NCBI RefSeq assembly: GCF_907164905.1
Contig: NZ_CAJRAF010000002.1
Coordinates: 3,620,001 to 3,684,000, forward strand
Length of the DNA: 64,000 nucleotides
From: Dyadobacter sp. CECT 9275
GTDB taxonomy: Bacteria > Bacteroidota > Bacteroidia > Cytophagales > Spirosomataceae
Direction of reading: 5' to 3'
Shown: one piece after another, positions 53,777 to 62,521 of the stretch
How positions within the stretch are numbered: position 1 is the first letter of the stretch
How the letters are laid out: the number at the start of each line of letters is the position of its first letter
Made by a program: the position numbers and the translations under genes
Notes under the pieces: model-generated
Told to the model about the DNA's origin: nothing
The model's input: only the letters and a program-made list of their open reading frames with translations
Database searches by the model: none

Positions 53777-55666
53777 ATGCCGTCGTCCGACATCATTCAG
53801 TTATTACCGGATTCCATAGCCAATCAGATCGCTGCCGGAGAAGTTGTGCAGAGGCCTGCGTCTGTGGTAAAGGAATTACTGGAGAATTCTATTGACGCAC
53901 AAGCGACACAGATTCAGGTCATACTGAGAGAGGCGGGGCGAACCTTGATACAAATTATTGACAATGGGATCGGAATGTCACAAACCGATGCACGGCTCTC
54001 ATTTGAGCGTCATGCTACGTCTAAGATACGAAAATCAGATGATCTTTTCAAAATCCGCACAATGGGTTTTCGTGGTGAAGCACTCGCATCCATTGCGGCC
54101 ATTGCTCAGGTGGAGCTTAAGACAAAGAAAGAGGAGGACGAACTGGGTACTTTGATCAGGATTGAAGCTTCCGAAATAAAATCACAGGAAACTGTGGCCT
54201 GCCCAACGGGGACCAGTTTTTCAATCAAGAATTTATTTTTTAATGTTCCGGCGCGGCGGAACTTCCTTAAATCCAATTCGGTGGAAATGCGACATGTTCT
54301 GGATGAATTTCAGCGCATTGCGCTGGCTCATCCGGAAGTAGCCCTGTCGCTTTACCATAATGATACGGAGATTTTTAATCTGCAGTCGGGGAAACTGGTG
54401 CGCCGGATCGTAGATATTTACGGGAAGAGTTACCGCGAACAGCTTGCATCCTGCCAGGAGGAAACCTCGTATATCAATGTAAGAGGTTATATTGGGAAAC
54501 CGGAATTCGCAAGAAAGACACGCGGCGAGCAGTACTTTTTTGTCAACCAGAGGTTTATCCGGCATAGTTACATGCATCATGCCGTGATCACAGCGTTTGA
54601 CGGAACCATCCCGGAAGGGAGCCACCCGTTTTATGTCCTGTTTATTGATATTGATCCGGCGCATATCGATATCAACATACATCCGACTAAAACGGAGATC
54701 AAGTTTGACGACGAACGTTCCGTCTATGCAATTATCATGGCTGCGGTGAAAAAAGCAGTGGGTGTTTATAATTTATCGCAATCCATTGATTTTGATGATA
54801 ATATAAATTTTCTGACTCCGTCCGGTACCGAACAGAATCAGAATCTTATTCCCCGTACGGTGACGCCCGACTGGGCGGCGCAGTCGAGGAAACCAGAGTC
54901 CGAATCACTCAAGAGTAACCTTACCAACTGGAACAAGCTTTTCGAAGGCCTTCAGAATGCTGAGGACAGAAATAAAGAGCTCGCCGCATTTGAGATGAGC
55001 GCGACGAGCGTTTCAAGGCCTTCGGCCTATCAGGAGCAGTCGCGTACGATAGCCAGCAAGGTTAACCGGATGGCTTCTGAGGTAATTGCAGCCCCGGAAA
55101 GTGATGCCGTTTTATTCCAGCTGCACAACCGGTACATACTTTCGCAGGTGAAGGATGGCATTATGCTTATTGATCAGAAAGCAGCTTATGAACGCATTCT
55201 GTACGAGCGTTACCGTAAAATGCTGACCAACCGTAACGGGGCATGCCAGCAGCTGTTATTTCCTAAAGCCATCCGGGTAACGCCGTCGGATATGCAGCTT
55301 GTACATGAAACTAAAAGGGAAATCCGGAGCCTGGGTTTTGAATTTGACGAGCTTGGCCCTAACCAGCTGGTGATACGGGGTATCCCGGCCGACCTCCCCG
55401 AGGAAAGTGAGCAGGACCTTTTTGAGGAGCTGATAGAACAATTAAAACAAAGTTATTCGGATCTTAAACTGAATAAGCCCGAAAGCCTTTCGCGCGCTTT
55501 GGCCAGGCGTTTTTCGGTTCGTTATGCGGTGAAATTATCCCTTATGGAAATTCATACGCTCATCGATCAGCTTTTTGCATCCACAGATCCCAATCGCACG
55601 CCCGGAGGAGAAGCCATCATTGTATTACTTACGCTGGACAAGCTGGCGACTATTTTTAAAAACTAA
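53777..55666 (+). CDS. mutL: DNA mismatch repair protein MutL
   Basis: 629 residues. The GHKL ATPase motifs are all present: ELLENSIDAQATQI, DNGIGM and GFRGEALASIAAIA. The C-terminal dimerisation domain carries DQKAAYERILYE where endonuclease-type MutL has DQHAxxExxxxE; the His is Lys. The later zinc-binding C(P/N)HGRP region appears as DPNRTPGGEAI, so endonuclease activity is doubtful. It couples MutS to strand removal. The only MutS relative in the window (2307) lacks mismatch-binding domains. Confidence 0.96.
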   Translation: MPSSDIIQLLPDSIANQIAAGEVVQRPASVVKELLENSIDAQATQIQVILREAGRTLIQIIDNGIGMSQTDARLSFERHATSKIRKSDDLFKIRTMGFRGEALASIAAIAQVELKTKKEEDELGTLIRIEASEIKSQETVACPTGTSFSIKNLFFNVPARRNFLKSNSVEMRHVLDEFQRIALAHPEVALSLYHNDTEIFNLQSGKLVRRIVDIYGKSYREQLASCQEETSYINVRGYIGKPEFARKTRGEQYFFVNQRFIRHSYMHHAVITAFDGTIPEGSHPFYVLFIDIDPAHIDINIHPTKTEIKFDDERSVYAIIMAAVKKAVGVYNLSQSIDFDDNINFLTPSGTEQNQNLIPRTVTPDWAAQSRKPESESLKSNLTNWNKLFEGLQNAEDRNKELAAFEMSATSVSRPSAYQEQSRTIASKVNRMASEVIAAPESDAVLFQLHNRYILSQVKDGIMLIDQKAAYERILYERYRKMLTNRNGACQQLLFPKAIRVTPSDMQLVHETKREIRSLGFEFDELGPNQLVIRGIPADLPEESEQDLFEELIEQLKQSYSDLKLNKPESLSRALARRFSVRYAVKLSLMEIHTLIDQLFASTDPNRTPGGEAIIVLLTLDKLATIFKN

Positions 55667-55724
55667 TGAAACAAAAATGCGCCAGCCTTAGTTAATACTG
55701 TTATTTATTGATTCTGAATTCTAT

Positions 55725-56510
55725 ATGTTAGCCATCACTCCAGCAGTCAGAAATTTATTAATCCTTAATGTCATTTTTTTTCTGCTTGATCCCTACCTGA
55801 ACCTCACGGGCAGATTTGCCCTGAAATCGGTTCTGTCGGAAGGTTTTTTGCCTTATCAGTTTGTTTCCTATATGTTTCTCCACGGAGGCATAGGGCATTT
55901 GTTCGGGAATATGTTCGGGTTGTTCATGTTTGGTCCTCTGCTGGAAAGGATATGGGGTCCGCAAAAATTCCTGTTCTTTTATTTCTTCACGGGTATAGGT
56001 GCCGGCCTCCTTTTTTCAGGAATCGATTACTTTGAAAATGCACAACTGAGGGAGGCTGTTGAGATATATACACAATATCCGTCTCCGGATGGCATGGTTG
56101 ACCTGCTGAGTAAATTCGCTCCGAAGGAGCTCTACCAGGCAAGTTTAGAGTTTCTGAATAAATTTGAGGAAAATCCGACCAATTCTTCTTATATTCAATA
56201 CAGTGTTTCGTTTGTCCAGGATTACTATAACCATCAGATTAATACCCCGCTGGTCGGAGCGTCCGGGGCAATTTTTGGTATACTCATGACGTTCGGGCTC
56301 TTGTTCCCTAATACGGAGCTGTTTATGCTGTTTATTCCCTTCCCTATAAAGGCAAAGTATTTTGTTGCCTTTTATGGATTGTACGAGTTATATGCCGGTT
56401 ATCAAAATGCTCAGTCAGACAATGTTGCGCATTTTGCACACGTAGGAGGAATGCTATTTGCATATATATTGTTGCGGTACTGGAATGCGCACAAATCAAA
56501 TTTTTATTAA
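55725..56510 (+). CDS. Rhomboid-family intramembrane serine protease
   Basis: 261 residues with about six membrane helices and a hydrophilic loop of about 75 residues (near 95-170) between early helices. The catalytic serine is in VGASGAIFG, the histidine in HFAHVGGM, and HLFGNMFGLFMFG provides the HxxxN of helix 2. It cleaves membrane-spanning substrates. It lies 58 bases after mutL and 3 bases before a second rhomboid gene. Confidence 0.94.
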   Translation: MLAITPAVRNLLILNVIFFLLDPYLNLTGRFALKSVLSEGFLPYQFVSYMFLHGGIGHLFGNMFGLFMFGPLLERIWGPQKFLFFYFFTGIGAGLLFSGIDYFENAQLREAVEIYTQYPSPDGMVDLLSKFAPKELYQASLEFLNKFEENPTNSSYIQYSVSFVQDYYNHQINTPLVGASGAIFGILMTFGLLFPNTELFMLFIPFPIKAKYFVAFYGLYELYAGYQNAQSDNVAHFAHVGGMLFAYILLRYWNAHKSNFY

Positions 56511-56513
56511 AAG

Positions 56514-57431
56514 ATGAGCAATATTGTTGACGATATAAAAAGGGAGTTTGCGAAGTCGGAGAATTCACTGATCAAAATTATTCTCATAAATACCGCGGTT
56601 TTTCTTGTCCTTTTATTGATCAAAATTATATTTACCCTCTCGCAGTCTGCCCAAATCTACAACTGGCTGCTCGACCAGATACAACTCTCCGCCGACCGAT
56701 CGGCGTTTCTGTACAAACCCTGGACATTATTTACCTACTTTTTTGCACACGAGGATATATTCCATATTCTGTTTAACATGCTGTTTTTCTACTGGTTCGG
56801 TAAGCTGGTGGACGAATATCTGGGTGCCAAACGCGTGGTGGCGCTGTACATCCTTGGTGGTATTGCCGGAGGGCTGGTATTCATAGTACTTTATAATGTT
56901 CTTCCTTTTTTTCAGGCGCATCTGGTTGACTCCGGGATGTTAGGCGCATCAGCTGCTGCCTTTTCGGTTGCAGTGGGTGCTTCCACCTTACTTCCTAACT
57001 ATACGTTCAATCTGATTTTCCTGGGGCCTATACGGATCAAATTTATAGCCATTTTCTATATCATTCTTTCGCTTGCACAAACCATCGGACCCAATGCTGG
57101 CGGAAATCTGGCTCACCTGGGCGGTGCGCTGATTGGCTACATTTTCATCAAACTGTTACAAAACGGCACAGATCTGGGAAAGCCGATCTACGCAGTAATG
57201 AACGGGTGGTCCAACCTTTTCAGGAAAAAACCGGCTATGCAGGTAACTTACCGGGAAAAACAGGTCTACAGGAGTAAGAGTGTTTATTCTTCCACTACGG
57301 TCACAGGAAGCGTAGAAACCCCGGATCAGACTGAAATTGACAATATACTGGACAAAATCTCCAAGTCGGGCTACGAAAGCCTGACCAAGGAAGAAAAACA
57401 GAAGTTGTTCAGAGCCAGTCAGCAAAAATAA
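56514..57431 (+). CDS. Second rhomboid-family intramembrane protease
   Basis: 305 residues with about six membrane helices. The serine is in LGASAAAFS, the histidine in NLAHLGGALIG, and HILFNMLFFYWFG is the helix 2 motif. GASA in place of GxSG is a small variation. A cytoplasmic tail of about 90 residues ends with an acidic-basic helix, LDKISKSGYESLTKEEKQKL. The gene starts 3 bases after the first rhomboid, so the pair is co-transcribed. Confidence 0.93.
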   Translation: MSNIVDDIKREFAKSENSLIKIILINTAVFLVLLLIKIIFTLSQSAQIYNWLLDQIQLSADRSAFLYKPWTLFTYFFAHEDIFHILFNMLFFYWFGKLVDEYLGAKRVVALYILGGIAGGLVFIVLYNVLPFFQAHLVDSGMLGASAAAFSVAVGASTLLPNYTFNLIFLGPIRIKFIAIFYIILSLAQTIGPNAGGNLAHLGGALIGYIFIKLLQNGTDLGKPIYAVMNGWSNLFRKKPAMQVTYREKQVYRSKSVYSSTTVTGSVETPDQTEIDNILDKISKSGYESLTKEEKQKLFRASQQK

Positions 57432-57518
57432 AAACCAAACAGATAACCTATTTCTGTAAATTTGCACTCATAAAGGTTAGGAACAGGTTGCATCTGATTT
57501 ACAATAGCTTACACGAAT

Positions 57519-59453
57519 ATGCTAATAACACCGGGAAAATTGCTTGCAAAAATTGACTCCCCAGCAGACCTTAGAAAGCTGGACCGCTCTCAATTACCTC
57601 AGGTGTGTAATGAATTACGCCAGTTTATAATTGACAACGTATCGGTATATGGCGGGCATTTTGGGGCAAGCCTGGGTGTTGTAGAATTAAGTGTTGCGCT
57701 GCATTACGTTTTTAATACACCCGACGACCAACTGGTTTGGGACGTAGGGCATCAGGCCTATGGCCACAAAATTCTTACCGGAAGGCGGGATGATTTTCAT
57801 TCTAACCGTACTTACGGCGGCCTTTCGGGTTTCCCGAAACGGAAGGAAAGTATCTATGATGCCTTTGGAGTGGGACATTCGTCTACTTCCATTTCTTCGG
57901 CTCTGGGGATGGCCGTTGCCTCTGCCCTGGAGAAAAACTACGAAAGACAGCACATTGCAATTATTGGAGATGGGGCCATGACGGCCGGTCTTGCATTTGA
58001 GGGAATGAATCATGCCGGTGCAACAGACTCGAATCTGCTGATTATCCTGAACGACAACTGCATGGCTATTGACCCCAATGTAGGTGCTCTGAAGGAGTAT
58101 CTGACCGACATTACCACTTCCCAGACCTATAACAAACTGCGGGATGAAGTATGGAATATCCTCGGAAAGATGAGCACCTTCGGGAAGAGTGCACAGGAAA
58201 TTGTTTCAAAGGTTGAAACGGTGATGAAGACAGCCATTCTGCGTCAGAGCAATTTGTTTGAATCGCTTGGTTTAAGGTACTTTGGCCCTATTGATGGTAA
58301 TGATATCAGCCATCTGACAGAGGTTCTTAAGGATTTAAAGAATATACCCGGCCCCAAGTTATTACACTGCCTTACGGTGAAGGGAAAGGGGTATGGTCCT
58401 GCTGAAAAAGATCAGACCAAGTGGCACGCGCCGGGCATATTTGATAAAATTACAGGAGAAATTCAGAAAAAGGTATACGATGTCCCCCAGGCCCCTAAGT
58501 ACCAGGATGTATTTGGCCATACCTTGGTAGAGCTCGCAGAAAAAAACCCCAGGATTGTGGGTGTTACCCCTGCGATGCCTTCCGGTTCTTCCATGAATAT
58601 AATGATGGAGGCAATGCCGCACAGAGCTTTTGATGTGGGTATTGCCGAGCAACATGCCGTTACTTTCTCAGCCGGTATGGCTACACGTGGCGAGGTGGTA
58701 TTTTGCAATATATATTCCACGTTTATGCAACGCGCATACGATCAGGTGATTCATGATGTTTGTATTCAGGAGCTGCCGGTGATTTTTTGTCTGGACAGAG
58801 CCGGGCTGGTGGGGGCTGACGGCCCGACGCATCATGGCCTTTATGATATTGCGTTCATGCGGTGCGTTCCCAATATGGTAGTGGCTTCTCCGATGAACGA
58901 GCAAGAGCTGCGCAACCTCATGTATACGGCTCAGCTGGATTCGTTCCAAAGCGGCACACAAGCATTTACGATCAGATATCCCCGCGGCAATGGCGTGATG
59001 CCACAGTGGAAAACGCCATTAAAAGAAATCAAAATTGGAAAGGGCAGAAAGGTAAAAGAAGGTTCGCATATTGCTATCCTGACACTGGGGCCGGTTGGAA
59101 ATTATGCAGTGGATGCCTGCGAAATTCTCAGTAAAGAAGGGATAGATGCAGCACATTATGACATGCGTTTTGTGAAACCGCTCGACGAGGAAATGCTTCA
59201 CGAGATTTTCACCAGGTTCGACCGCGTCGTAACCATTGAGGATGGATGTCTGCAAGGGGGCTTCGGAAGCGCAGTACTTGAATTTATGACCGATAATGGC
59301 TATCACTCGCGTGTTAAACGCTTAGGTATACCGGATGCTTTAGTCGAACACGGAGAGCCTTTTGAATTGCACCATGAATGTGGCTTTGATACCGAAGGTA
59401 TTACCAGAGCCGTTCGTGAACTCATGCACGTTTCTTTGCCGATGGGCCTGTAA
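57519..59453 (+). CDS. dxs: 1-deoxy-D-xylulose-5-phosphate synthase
   Basis: 644 residues. TPP motif GDGAMTAGLAFEGMNHAG near residues 150-170, transketolase central domain with EQHAVTFSAGMATRG, and the C-terminal domain (ITIEDGCLQGGFGSAV near 570-590). It joins pyruvate and glyceraldehyde-3-phosphate to feed the MEP pathway; dxr is at 22201 in this window. Confidence 0.97.
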   Translation: MLITPGKLLAKIDSPADLRKLDRSQLPQVCNELRQFIIDNVSVYGGHFGASLGVVELSVALHYVFNTPDDQLVWDVGHQAYGHKILTGRRDDFHSNRTYGGLSGFPKRKESIYDAFGVGHSSTSISSALGMAVASALEKNYERQHIAIIGDGAMTAGLAFEGMNHAGATDSNLLIILNDNCMAIDPNVGALKEYLTDITTSQTYNKLRDEVWNILGKMSTFGKSAQEIVSKVETVMKTAILRQSNLFESLGLRYFGPIDGNDISHLTEVLKDLKNIPGPKLLHCLTVKGKGYGPAEKDQTKWHAPGIFDKITGEIQKKVYDVPQAPKYQDVFGHTLVELAEKNPRIVGVTPAMPSGSSMNIMMEAMPHRAFDVGIAEQHAVTFSAGMATRGEVVFCNIYSTFMQRAYDQVIHDVCIQELPVIFCLDRAGLVGADGPTHHGLYDIAFMRCVPNMVVASPMNEQELRNLMYTAQLDSFQSGTQAFTIRYPRGNGVMPQWKTPLKEIKIGKGRKVKEGSHIAILTLGPVGNYAVDACEILSKEGIDAAHYDMRFVKPLDEEMLHEIFTRFDRVVTIEDGCLQGGFGSAVLEFMTDNGYHSRVKRLGIPDALVEHGEPFELHHECGFDTEGITRAVRELMHVSLPMGL

Positions 59454-59769
59454 ATTTATACCGTATTGAAACAGGAGTCTTCTCCCGGTTGGCTGGCATA
59501 AGCTCTTCCCGGCCTGCTCCTGCACAGGTTGCCTTGCTTAGGACCCCTGAATGGGACTTCCCCGTTGAAAAAACAATTTTTGATTTCCGATAAAAATTTT
59601 CGTGGAGCAACCCTCCCGGGCGGCTGGCACTTTTTTGCATCTTGTTAATATGCTTAAAGTTATTTGGACGATGAGGAGGGTACAAAAAATAACCTCGTTA
59701 CCTTCCATGTTGCACCAAAAAAGGGTGCCCTTTTGAGACACCCTTTTTTGGGATTGGAAAAAACCTGCC
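59454..59769. other. Intergenic region between convergent dxs and the PhoPQ-type gene
   Basis: The only structure seen is the hairpin at 59715-59751. The remaining 250 bases between dxs and the hairpin hold no convincing coding frame or RNA. Open frames here on the minus strand have no recognisable domains. Confidence 0.5.
59715..59751 (-). terminator. Terminator of the catabolic locus
   Basis: CCAAAAAAGGGTG (59715-59727) pairs with CACCCTTTTTTGG (59739-59751), a perfect 13-bp stem with T-runs on both sides, so it can serve both dxs and the leftward PhoPQ-type gene. Confidence 0.85.
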
Positions 59770-61143
59770 TTATAAAACGGCATCCTTATTGGCAAGGAAC
59801 ACGCGCGTACTTTCCGTGTAGGTAGCTCCTGCCTTGTTTTTATATTTCAGGTCTACATACATGGCCTTAAAACCGGTTTTAGGAAGCGGTTCGGTTACCT
59901 GTATTTTGGATTTATTTTTAATACCAAGGCTTCTACTCGTCCAGGTATCATTCCTCAAATCCTGGTCTGGCGAGTTGGCCGACCATACAATTACATCTAC
60001 AAGCGCATCCGATGTGGCGGTGATATCCAGCTTGATGTTGTTTTTGCTTACAGACTGTTTCCAGTTGCAAACGGTGAAAGGTGTTTTGTTTAATATATAT
60101 CCATAAAAAGCACTCAGAGCTTCCATAGCCTGTTTCCCGCCGCCAAGGTTATGTCCAGCGTTGGGTACATAGTGCAGATTGTTTTCGCCCGGGATATTTT
60201 TAAGGTAATTTTTAATATTGTCCACTACCCAATATTCGTCATTCGTACCCATAAATATCAATTTCGGCATAGTCAGCTTAGCGCGATAGGAGTAGGGATC
60301 AATCATTGTTGTAATGGCCTGTCCGTCTGAGGTACCGGTAGACTGCGGAATACCGAGTTTTACATAATCTTCGATCTGTATGCTGTAATCCCCCCAGGAT
60401 TTGATCTGGTAATCCAAGCTGACAGGCATGTTCAAAATATCGATTACCATGGGTGCTATGGCAGCAACACGCTTGTCATTCGCACCGGTGAGCCAGGTAG
60501 TCCATCCCCGTTTGGATGCTCCCGAAACCACAAATTTAGTTACCTCATGATTGAGCTTTTGTTTGGAAAACTCCTGTACTACGTCCATAGCTCTTACGGC
60601 ACTTTTCACCATTGGAAACAGCAGCGGCCAGCTGTAATCTTTGTCCTTTTTGAAATTATGGAGTGTATAAGATATCAGGGCGTCTTCGGTAAGATCACCA
60701 AAAAAGGGCTGATTGGGTGTTTGCTTTAATTGAACAACAATAGAGCTGTTGGCTGCAGCCACAGCTGCAAGGGATTCGATGAGTTTATCGTCCTTTTTGC
60801 TGTCCCAATTGGGAAGCTCATTTTTATTGGAACCCCCTGTAATGAAAAGCAAAGCACCATCATGTTTGTTTTCTTTGGGAACAATCACTGTGAGCTGATG
60901 TGTCCAGGTAAACTCACGCCATTTCTGAGAGGTAAGTAATATGTTATAAATGCTCAGATTGTTCTTGGTGTATTCGTCTTTCAGCTCCCATTTCAAAGAC
61001 TTGTCCCCGTTGTTAAGATAGCTTTGAAGGGCCGTCTCCGGTGTGATCTGTGCGTTTGCTGACATTGTAAAAGCCAGATTCAGGAAGAGTAATCCCAATC
61101 CGTAACTTAAAAATCTTCTGTAACTTAAAAATCTCTTGAACAT
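59770..61143 (-). CDS. PhoPQ-activated pathogenicity-related (PqaA-type) secreted hydrolase-like protein
   Basis: 457 residues with a signal peptide (about 1-31). It is an alpha/beta-hydrolase-like protein with the nucleophile elbow GASKRGW, an oxyanion segment LLFITGGSN and a late VPNAGHNLGG histidine. The family is named for Salmonella pqaA; the substrate is not known. It lies 26 bases downstream of a ceramidase-like gene, both leftward, and downstream of a SusD-like gene, suggesting a polymer or lipid catabolism locus. Confidence 0.88.
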   Translation of the reverse strand: MFKRFLSYRRFLSYGLGLLFLNLAFTMSANAQITPETALQSYLNNGDKSLKWELKDEYTKNNLSIYNILLTSQKWREFTWTHQLTVIVPKENKHDGALLFITGGSNKNELPNWDSKKDDKLIESLAAVAAANSSIVVQLKQTPNQPFFGDLTEDALISYTLHNFKKDKDYSWPLLFPMVKSAVRAMDVVQEFSKQKLNHEVTKFVVSGASKRGWTTWLTGANDKRVAAIAPMVIDILNMPVSLDYQIKSWGDYSIQIEDYVKLGIPQSTGTSDGQAITTMIDPYSYRAKLTMPKLIFMGTNDEYWVVDNIKNYLKNIPGENNLHYVPNAGHNLGGGKQAMEALSAFYGYILNKTPFTVCNWKQSVSKNNIKLDITATSDALVDVIVWSANSPDQDLRNDTWTSRSLGIKNKSKIQVTEPLPKTGFKAMYVDLKYKNKAGATYTESTRVFLANKDAVL

Positions 61144-61169
61144 GTGGTAGAAGTTTGTGGTATAAAAAT

Positions 61170-62444
61170 TTATTTTTTTGACGGCGACGGCGATTCAGCG
61201 ATCAGTTTTAAAGCTTGTTCGATGTAAATTTCTCCCGTCATTTCACCAAGACTGGTACGGCTGACATAGTCGTAGCGCTTGAAACTATTGAAATCTACCT
61301 TGGTAAGCATGTATCCGAAGGCGTCGTTGGTGAGGCCAAACAGGAAGGGCAGTTTGGTATTCATTTTTCGTTTTACATAATAGCCGATGTTTGGAAGTGC
61401 TTCACCCGGAATGGTCAGAATCTGTGCATCTCCGACGTTAAGCAAGTTCAGTTGGGTAGCCACCCGGTTCTCACCAGCCATCTCATTTTTGATCGGCGAC
61501 TTTTTTAAAATATACCGCATGATCTCCGAATCTACTGGAAATTCAATTTTCCGTGAGGTACAATACAAATCGGGGTTCTCCTGAACGGGTGCGTCCGCCA
61601 CTATACGCAGCGCTTCGTCGGCCAGCAGCTCACCAATCCTTTTGCATTCTGCATAGTTACTTGCTTCCCCTTTCACCTCGGTACGGTTATCGGCAGTTAC
61701 CATCCCTCCCTGGGCACCGTTCATAAAAAGTGCAACACCGCCCGCCTTCGCCTCGATCCGGTCGTACAGCGGTCCACATAAATCGGGACTCAAAATGCCT
61801 CTACCGGAACCGATCACTTCAGGATGCACCGCATAGTTGACCAAAGTGGCAATGACCTTTCCTTTGTTGGGGCCAGCGGTGGCAGTGGCCTGTATGATCC
61901 CGCAACGCGGATCGTAAAGTTGGTCTGCGTAATAATTGTAGGCAATTTTGCCTTTCGCTTCGCCAACAGCGATTTTCAGGGACGCATCTTGCAGGTTATT
62001 CGCTGCTTCGTTCACCGCGTCCGCAATTTTTTTTACACAGCCATCAAGGTATTTCATATCTGCAAAGGATTCGCCCTTTTCATTGGGGAAGCCGTAGGCA
62101 TCAGGGCCACTGTGCGTATGTGTCGCGCCTATCAGAATATTTTCCGGCTTTATTCCCTTGATCAGCGCACGGGACCTGTTGCCCAAAGCGGCCGGCCAGC
62201 CGAGGTTATCCACATTCACAATGGCAACCTTGGTATCTCCTTTTTGGAATACCAGTGCCCTCACAAACAGATCTCCGTTCTTTTCAGTTGTTTTTTTCGG
62301 GGTTCCGATCCCACCTGAAACAGGCAGCAGCGGGTCGGGAGTAATGTTTCGAAGTGCAGCGCCCACTTTGAAGTGCTGGGCGTAACTCACCAGCGTAACA
62401 TGGCAAATAAAATAAAGAAGGGTTATAAGTTTTTTCTTGTTCAT
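61170..62444 (-). CDS. Neutral/alkaline ceramidase N-terminal domain-like protein
   Basis: 424 residues with a signal peptide (about 1-22). It starts FKVGAALRNITPDPLLPVSG and has GATHTHSGPDAYGF, the metal-binding histidines of the ceramidase family, and a further His in NYAVHPEVIG. The C-terminal immunoglobulin-like part of eukaryotic ceramidases is absent. Bacterial members of this family are common in Bacteroidota polymer-use loci. The substrate is not established. Confidence 0.87.
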   Translation of the reverse strand: MNKKKLITLLYFICHVTLVSYAQHFKVGAALRNITPDPLLPVSGGIGTPKKTTEKNGDLFVRALVFQKGDTKVAIVNVDNLGWPAALGNRSRALIKGIKPENILIGATHTHSGPDAYGFPNEKGESFADMKYLDGCVKKIADAVNEAANNLQDASLKIAVGEAKGKIAYNYYADQLYDPRCGIIQATATAGPNKGKVIATLVNYAVHPEVIGSGRGILSPDLCGPLYDRIEAKAGGVALFMNGAQGGMVTADNRTEVKGEASNYAECKRIGELLADEALRIVADAPVQENPDLYCTSRKIEFPVDSEIMRYILKKSPIKNEMAGENRVATQLNLLNVGDAQILTIPGEALPNIGYYVKRKMNTKLPFLFGLTNDAFGYMLTKVDFNSFKRYDYVSRTSLGEMTGEIYIEQALKLIAESPSPSKK

Positions 62445-62521
62445 GGGCGCAAGTTGTTATTTAAATGCGGGTGATTTTTCAATCACCCGCATCGTTATTT
62501 TGTTCCAATCTTATTCATGTC

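Noticed and set aside
59422..59795. Two 85-87 codon minus-strand frames between dxs and the PhoPQ-type gene
   Set aside because: They run through the terminator hairpin and have no recognisable domain.
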